A DNA stretch of 64,000 bases from Torymus aiolomorphi (Eukaryota; Arthropoda; Insecta; Hymenoptera; Torymidae), in the NCBI GenBank assembly GCA_036365515.1, contig CM070877.1:64926522-64990521 (forward strand), read 5' to 3'. The translations under genes were made by a program, and so were the position numbers. Shown piece after piece: positions 58,370-64,000 of the stretch. The notes under the pieces were generated by a model. It saw nothing but the letters and a program-made list of their open reading frames with translations. It searched no databases and was not told the DNA's origin. Position 1 is the stretch's first letter, and each line of letters opens with the position of its first letter.

Positions 58370-58778
58370 CGCTCCCTACAAAACTAGCACCTTTTTTGGC
58401 CTCCTTACGAAGACTAGCACATTTCAGAAAACTGCAACGAAAACTAGCATAACTCACGACTTTGCCACGAATACTAGTACAATTCGCGAGGTTGCCGCGA
58501 AAACTAGCATCATTCACAAGTTTGCGCCGAATAATAGTACAATCCATAAGATTGCGACGAAAAGTAACACGATTCGCAAGCTTGCCGCGAAAACTAGCAC
58601 TTCGCGTCACCGTGTTAATTTACATAAGAGGCAGTGGAATGTGCTAGTCTTCGCCGCAATCAAACGGATCGGGCTAGTCTTCAACGCAAATCAATGGGGC
58701 GTGCTAGTCTTCGCGGCCAACGCTGAAATGGACTAGTCTTCGTGGCAATCTGAATCGTGCTAGTTTTCGTAGGTAGCG
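58370..58778. repeat. mirrored array of 30-bp repeats with short terminal inverted repeats
   Basis: Eight units with an exact 30-bp step start at 58381, 58411, 58441, 58471, 58501, 58531, 58561 and 58591. The unit reads roughly AAACTAGCAC then NATTCGCAAG then NTTGCCGCGA. After a ~40-bp centre, five units follow in opposite orientation (58641, 58671, 58701, about 58730, about 58757; 27-30-bp step). The ends are cgctccctac and gtaggtagcg. It is inserted in the right terminal repeat of the fold-back element, whose uninterrupted left copy lacks it. The minus strand is open for 82 codons as a 10-residue repeat (ASFRGKLANR-like), but the mirrored layout argues for a non-coding element. Confidence 0.85.
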
Positions 58779-59296
58779 TCGATATAAGCGCTAAGCGTGA
58801 AAAATTTGTTTGTGTGTTATCTCATTAGTGATTACTATCCCAGCAGAAAACCCGAGAATCTCACAAACACGCCTAGATAGCTATTTGCGTCCTCTATTAT
58901 GAGAAAAGAAAATTGAGAATAAAATAGGCTTTTTCGAGAAAAACGCATTTTTCTAAAAACTGCATTTTTCAGTAAAAAGTGCATAATTCGGGTATTTTTT
59001 ATTTTTTTTTTTTTGAAAATAACATACAGACCATGAAAGAGGGCTCAGACCTGAGTGGAATTATGTATTGCACGCTAAAAAGCTTAAAAAACTGGTGAAG
59101 CAGTAGCTGTTACGAAATTACATTGAAAGAATTTATTTCTAAGTAAGAATTTCCTCGGAATTTTGCGGCATTGCTGAACGCATGAAATTTTATTGCAACA
59201 AAAAAATAAAAATATACGGGTTAAATAATTTTTTGGAGAAGAACATAAATTCTTTTACCCAAAATGATCGGTGACATAGGCATCCGCGGGTCACCT

Positions 59297-60423
59297 TGTA
59301 ACGGGCATATAATATGAAGCCCTTATATATATATATATATATATATATTGTAACGCGTGCGCGAGTTAGGTAATTCGAGATTCGAATTACCCGCGCCGAG
59401 CAGGCATGCTCACCGGAGGCGCGAGCGCGCGAGCATCCTGACCGGATTAGAACGGTCTCACGACGCGTAATATGCCCGTCGCGTACCCGCGAAGCTGCTA
59501 CACGGCTTTATAGGAGTCACGGCAGCCATCTTCGTGTCTGCCATCGTGCCGAGAACTTCTCTCGAGTGTGTCTCTAAAAAGTTACGTCATCCGCGCCGTC
59601 CTAGCTTTTTATAGTTATCGCGAGTGTAGTGGAGGCGCCGAGTAGGGTGCGTACGTGCGAAAGAGAGACAGAGAGAGAGCGATCTCGAGCCGCGTGAGCC
59701 GCACGAGACTGCGAGCGACGAGCCGGCAGTCAGCCCGCCTGCCGACCCAATACAGCGAGTAAGAGAGAGAGAGAAAGAGAGCGCAACTGCTGTGCGAGCG
59801 ACAGGGAGCGAGAGCGAGTCGAGTACACCGGCTGCTCCTTCCTAATGTAAGTTTTCTACTCTCCTCTCGCGGGTTTATTGTAAAGGCTCGCACGGAAATC
59901 GCCCCGTGCAAGCTTTCTGTGCCGTGTACGTGCGACTGTGTGTCAGCCCGCCGTACTTTTACACCGCGCGCGAGAATAGCAGCTTCGCCGCGCGCCGTAT
60001 CGTTCGCGCGTTTGAATCTTAACGGTCGCGCGCGAACTAACTCATTTGTTCTAATCAGCACGTGCATTGTGCTTGTAGTTATTAATGATTTTAATATACG
60101 GTGATATCTAGTTACTCGTCGCGTTGTTCATTACAACCTGTCCTTCTCCCGGATACCGCCGCCTCCGCGGGAAAACGGCTCCGCCGGTCGTTTTCATATC
60201 TGAGCATAGCGGCCGCGCGCTTTACTCTTCGAGCGCGCGCTTTTCACTCAGCGATTCAATTAGTTGGAAAGCGAAGTTCGTGTGCGATCTTCGCGTTGTT
60301 TTCGGGATTCCAGGAGCAGATCCCCGGGCAAGTCATTTTAGTTTGACACCCGCGGCACCGTGTTCTAGGGCATCGCTGGCCTGTGGCTTGTTGGGATTTT
60401 ACCCCAGAAGTCATCCCGTTACA
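59297..60423 (+). repeat. 5' LTR of gypsy element 2
   Basis: It starts TGTAACGGGC and ends CCCGTTACA, an inverted terminal pair, followed by the primer site. A second TGTAACGCG at 59348, after a TA repeat, is an alternative left border. A TATA-like tttttatag is near 59607. The last ~95 bp also occur at 8445-8539. Confidence 0.75.
59314..59347. repeat. (TA)n microsatellite in the LTR
   Basis: A TA run of about 22-26 bp near the left LTR border. Confidence 0.8.
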
Positions 60424-60425
60424 AC

Positions 60426-60440
60426 TGGCGCCCAACGTTT
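60426..60440 (+). other. primer-binding site of gypsy element 2
   Basis: TGGCGCCCAACG lies 2 bases after the LTR end. This start is known from insect gypsy-type elements. Confidence 0.65.
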
Positions 60441-61366
60441 TGGGGGTGGAGAAGGACCCGCGGCGCGTACGTGATACGCGGCGAAGCTTGGCGCGAAGAA
60501 GCTCAGCAGCATAGCTGAGTATAAGCTGCAAAGAAAGGCTCTTCGTGCCGCAGCTCGTAGGCGCGTGTGTGCGTGTGCGTGACACAGCCGTGCTGTTGCG
60601 AGAGTGCGGTCGAGAGGTTAGGCAAGCGATAGCCAATAACCCTCGACCTAGAGTGCCGACGAGGAGAGGTCTTGATCACGAAATTTTTGTACGTGGGTAA
60701 TTGTTTTTAACAATTAAAAATTTTTTTTTAATAACAATTAATTTTTTTTAACGACAAAAATTTTTTTTAAGCGATAATTAAATTTTTAATTAATTTTTTT
60801 CTCGACTCGAAAATTTTTTTTTTTTCGATACGGATTATTCTTTAGTGGACGAAAAATAAAATTTTTTTTTCTTTGCTCGTGCTGTTAGTAGAAAAACAAG
60901 AGAAAGTCGGTAGGCACTCTCGGAACAAAAAGTTGACTGTGCGCCCGAGTAAAAACTCGAGCGCAAAAATCCCCTCGAACTTTAAAATTGTTTTTTATTT
61001 TTTTAGGTGAAAATTGTATTTATTTTTTGTGTTTTTTGGTGATATTGTCCGTTTTAAGACATATATATATATAAATATTTTCACATATATTTATTTTAAA
61101 ATTATAAGTGCGAGTAGTTGAGCGTAATTAATTACAAATAGTAATTAATTACAAAAATAGCTTTTGTTCTTTTAGAGCCGCGTACGGGAAACCCTCGTGC
61201 GTTATCGAGGTTAAGAGCAACCGCCGTAGCTCTTAGAAAATAACCCGGGTTCGCGTTGAAAAAGCTAGCTCACGGGTTGAATAGGCAATCTCTCTCTGCC
61301 ATCAATACAGATACTACTCGCGCTAGTAAAATAAGTTCGTGGGGAAGCGCACAGCCAAGTGACACC
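60441..61366 (+). other. leader of gypsy element 2, no gene seen
   Basis: GC-rich first 250 bp, then T/A homopolymer-rich sequence to about 61150. The gag frame is open upstream of its ATG back to about 61256, but the ATG at 61367 has the better context (gacaccATGG). Confidence 0.55.
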
Positions 61367-63546
61367 ATGGCCCGATCATCGCAATTTGTGGAATCTGCGA
61401 TACTCAATTGGGCCTATAAAAAGCCCGAAGAGGAAATAAACGAGGCCATGCAAGCGCTTGGTCTACAGCAGTCAGATCTGCAGTCAGTAAATATGCAGAC
61501 AGCGATCAAGTGGCTTATGGGCGATTATAGTGCCGCCGATTTCGCGCCAGAGCCGGAGCTGTCGGAGCAGCAAGCATTTGCTAAACGCGAGCAGTCCCGA
61601 AGAGCCTTCATCGACTTAACGTTGATGAACAAGTCTGGGTTCACTATTGTGGATCCCAATACTGACCCAGACCTTCCGCACCCGTTCATAACGCTCCTTG
61701 ATGACCCGATAGTGATGCAGAAACTCTCGGAGTCTCGGAGGATGAACGCTCCACAACAAGCACATAATGTAGGGGTGGAGCCAGCGGAAGAGGTAAACGG
61801 CCAGGAGGGTTCCGGGACAGAGATATTGAGCTCTGCGGCACCCACCGGGACATCTTCAGCCGAAGCTGAGGGACGGCTTCAACAGCAACAGCTCCAACAG
61901 CAACAACTGCAGCAGTAGCAAATGCAGCAGCAGCAGCAGCAAATACAGCAGCAGCAAATGCAGCAACAGCAGTTGGAGCAACAGCGACGGCAGCAACAGC
62001 AACAACAGCAAGAGCAACAGCAGCGGCAGCAAGTGCTCCTGGAGGAGCAGCGCAGGCAACGACAATGCCAACGCAACTACGAAGAAGAGTCGTTGTTGGC
62101 ACGAAATGGGCAGCACGGTTCTGGCAGCAATCGCGAAACCCGCCGCAGTCGCAAAACCGAGAGTGGCGGCGACAGCGTGAGTCGCGAACCGCCGGGATAG
62201 CAGTCGGAGACAATATATTATCGGAGCAGCTACTGGCGGTGATCAAAACACTCGTCGAAGAGGTTGAAGAGCTTAAAGAGAATGTACGAATACTTCAAGG
62301 AGCTCGACATCCAACCTCAAGTACGCAATTGGAGGGAGTCCGACCCCCAAGCACGGGCCATAGACGAGGATCACCACATGTGAACTTCCAAGACACGTTC
62401 ACGTATGCGGAGTTTAACAGCAGCAGCCCAAGTCTCCAGTCCCCAACAGAGGCTAGGAGGAATAATACCAGAAATTCTTCCCAGCGCCAGACTAGGAATG
62501 GTGCGACCCAGGACCCGTCTGAGAGGCATACGTATTTGCCTCAGCAGACGAACCGTGATGTGGGCCAGATAGTCCGAAAATGGCACATCAGGTTCTCAGG
62601 GTCCTCAAAGGAGCAGAGCGTCGAGTTATTCCTAACAAGAATAGAGGAATGCAGAACTCTAGCTAATCTGTCACACGGCCAGGTGCTTTCGTCGTTGTCA
62701 GAGCTCCTAACTGGGGTAGCAGCCACCTGGTACCGGAGTAACCGCCACACATGGCGATCGTGGCCAGATTTCATAGAGGCCATAACGCACATGTATGGCG
62801 GGGACAGGGGACATCAGCAGCGCGTCATGGCGGAGAAAAACGCGAGGACTCAAGGCAGAAACGAACTTACGCGTGATTACGTGGTAAATCTACAAGCCAT
62901 GATCCTAAAGTTGGTTCCGGTGCCTAGCATCGCTCAACAGTTAGACATATTGCACCGGAACGTGCGGCCAGAACTGCAAAAGATGGTAATGCGAAATCAA
63001 ATTACGGGTTACCGAGGGCTCCTGGACCTGGCCCGGGAAGCCGAATTAGCGCTCGCGGCAGATAAGGTGTATCACTCGCCACCACCGCCCGAGCGCACGT
63101 ACATGCCAGAATTTGCCTACGTGCCAACTGAGCCGTCCACGGATCAGCGGAAAAAGCAGAGTCCAAGCGTGGCGGCGATGGGGCACCAACAGCACGAGCC
63201 TCGAGAGAGCCTCGAGGCTATGTTCCGTCGGGTCATGGCCGAATGCTTATCGGCCTTGACAAAGAAAGGCACCGACGAGAACAAAGGGCAGAAGCCTAGC
63301 CCGCCGCCAACCAGAAAACCTAAGAAGAAGGGTAACTGGGAAAATAGGCTGCAGGAGGGCGGGCAAAGTACAAACCAGCCTAGTGGGGGTAGTAGCTCGA
63401 CCCACCAGGCTAGGCCGCAAAGTCCAAGAAATAACGGACCTCCACAAAGGCAAGAGTACCGAAGGGAACCCGGATATGAGGAAAAGGGAGGCAACAAGCC
63501 CAATGCTGCCGGAAACCAACAGGGAAACGGCCAGGGGGGCAGGTAA
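61367..63546 (+). pseudogene. gag of gypsy element 2, one stop and one frameshift
   Basis: Starts MARSSQFVESAILNWAYK. After ~180 residues comes a poly-Gln tract (CAG/CAA, about 61880-62070) in which one CAG is a TAG stop (61916-61918). A frameshift lies between 62065 and 62200, after which the frame runs open to 63546. This part has a coiled coil (LVEEVEELKENVRILQG) and a capsid-type retrotransposon gag domain (HIRFSGSSKEQSVELFLTRI, LLTGVAATWYRS, WPDFIEAITHMY, LLDLAREAELA). The C terminus is Pro/Gly/Gln-rich and basic, without a zinc knuckle. Two lesions make it non-functional, but the second half is well kept. Confidence 0.8.
63534..63540 (+). promoter_or_regulatory. probable -1 ribosomal frameshift site (GGGGGGC)
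   Basis: The heptamer G GGG GGC is in the right phase with the gag frame (codons CAG GGG GGC AGG TAA). A -1 slip leads straight into the protease frame at CAG GTA AAC, which is then open to the window end. Gag would stop two codons later at 63544-63546. A small stem (accgag ... ctcggt, about 63585-63603) follows downstream. Confidence 0.6.
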
Positions 63547-64000
63547 ACACGACCACATACCCGCCCCCAGCTCTCTCACCAGAGACCGAGGGTAACTCGG
63601 TCCAATCGTCTGGAGTGGAGAGCGAAGAAGTGCCCGTGATTCAAGCGAATGAAGTCAACCAAGAAACTTGCTCGCGATGGTCGCTTCAAGTAGGTGTAGC
63701 CGGTTACAGGTTACGAGCACTCTTCGATACAGGAGCTTCCTGGACTGGGATGAATTCTATAGGCCTACAGCTCGCTACGGCCTGTAGAAAAGAGTTAATC
63801 CCAGCTAGCGGCCTAACGGCACGAGTGGCAAACGGGCAAAGTATAGCAGTGGTTGGCTATGTGTATCTGCCCATGGTCGTGGCTGGCGTGTGCAAAGAAG
63901 TGCGCGTCGCAATAATGCCAGATCTAGATACGGAGTGCTACTTGGGAGTAAACTTCATTAAGAAGTTTAGCGCTGTCTTAGACCCCACAGATAACACGCT
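63543..64000 (+). CDS. pol of gypsy element 2, N-terminal protease part (cut by the window end)
   Basis: This frame, -1 relative to gag, has no stop to the end of the window. It encodes a Pro/Ser/Glu-rich linker, then an aspartic protease: WSLQVGVAGYRLRALFDTGA (catalytic Asp in DTGA at about 63727), SIGLQLATACRK, VANGQSIAVVGYVYLPMVVA, and the C-terminal ECYLGVNFIKKF block that corresponds to the helix after the second strand. Retroviral-type proteases act as dimers and cleave Gag-Pol. It lacks its own ATG, so expression needs the frameshift at 63534-63540. It matches the broken protease of element 1 at 20.8 kb, where DTG is DSG. Confidence 0.8.

Larger units (their letters stand above)
56638..59296. 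mobile_element. fold-back derivative of the Sola-like element
   Basis: The left end GGCCGAATCC at 56638 and ~600 bp of terminal inverted repeat match the element at 2892-6426, diverged by maybe 15-20 percent. The C-terminal third of the transposase is present twice, on the minus strand (57266-57690) and mirrored on the plus strand (57760-58275), so the element is a head-to-head palindrome. The right inverted repeat (58795-59296) contains the 30-bp array and lacks its last ~20 bp, because gypsy element 2 is inserted there. Confidence 0.8.
59297..64000 (+). mobile_element. Ty3/gypsy LTR retrotransposon 2, runs off the window
   Basis: 5' LTR (59297-60423), primer site (60426), leader, gag and the start of pol. 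Related to element 1 by its gag and protease blocks, but with a different LTR. It is inserted in the last bases of the Sola-like fold-back element. The 3' half is outside the window. Confidence 0.85.

Noticed and set aside
58381..58600. 30-bp periodic repeat as a CRISPR-like array
   Set aside because: The whole 30-bp unit is conserved, without unique spacers, the copies diverge, half are inverted, and the surrounding sequence is eukaryotic TE DNA.
58362..58610. 82-codon minus-strand frame with a 10-residue repeat, resembling a pentapeptide-repeat protein
   Set aside because: The 30-bp period makes any frame repeat every 10 residues, and the array is mirrored and bounded by inverted ends. The plus strand is open as well. 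A non-coding element explains it better.
61686..62246. antisense frames rich in Leu/Ala/Cys opposite the poly-Gln tract
   Set aside because: They mirror the CAG/CAA repeat of gag; the gag frame on the plus strand accounts for the sequence.

Overview
The window is eukaryotic, AT-rich repeat sequence, almost certainly from an arthropod and probably an insect. A hymenopteran is my guess from the mix of elements, but nothing proves it. No intact host gene is present. Nearly every recognisable reading frame belongs to a transposable element (TE): Penelope-like elements (PLE, three copies), two Ty3/gypsy LTR retrotransposons, two Jockey/CR1-type non-LTR retrotransposons, two mariner copies, a Sola-like DNA transposon in two forms, a non-autonomous hAT, and several MITEs and fold-back elements. 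They are nested in one another. The exceptions are a broken three-exon gene with XPG/FEN1-like acidic motifs (8.6-10.0 kb) and fragments of RAD51 and a YTHDC2-like helicase (36.1-36.9 kb).

Layout. 1-7.5 kb: a PLE split by a 3.5-kb transposon with ~595-bp terminal inverted repeats (TIRs) and a 4-bp target duplication. 7.5-16.4 kb: an LTR remnant, the XPG-like pseudogene, a 320-bp near-perfect palindrome, tandem and inverted repeats, and rearranged PLE pieces. 16.4-24.4 kb: gypsy element 1 (LTR, gag, pol, broken 3' LTR). 24.4-30.1 kb: non-LTR element 1 on the minus strand. 30.1-32.6 kb: a third PLE. 32.7-35.1 kb: a TATA-like motif array and a 1.45-kb long-TIR element. 35.1-37.5 kb: captured or decayed host gene fragments. 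37.6-38.9 kb: a mariner with an intact transposase frame.

39.0-50.0 kb is a large inverted duplication. Its two arms hold the same fusion of a non-LTR 3' end with a ~1.29-kb repeat monomer. After duplication the left arm took a 3.15-kb hAT element and a tRNA-containing MITE, and the right arm took a TA-flanked MITE. The hAT itself carries a 93-bp minisatellite and a 1.6-kb hairpin that was in turn hit by an 818-bp MITE. 49-55.3 kb: the longer copy of non-LTR element 2 on the minus strand, with a second mariner inside its endonuclease. 55.3-56.6 kb: the rest of that repeat monomer and a unique stretch. 56.6-59.3 kb: a fold-back derivative of the Sola-like element, carrying a mirrored array of 30-bp repeats. 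59.3-64.0 kb: the 5' part of gypsy element 2, whose gag-pol junction has a consistent -1 frameshift site.

Functionally this looks like a TE graveyard (heterochromatin or a small-RNA source locus are possible readings) rather than a set of cooperating genes. The order of insertions can be read in unusual detail because several empty-site copies lie in the same window. The best leads for novelty are the mirrored 30-bp array, the mixed RAD51/YTHDC2-like fragments, the hAT element with an always-open 31-codon minisatellite, and the inverted duplication.
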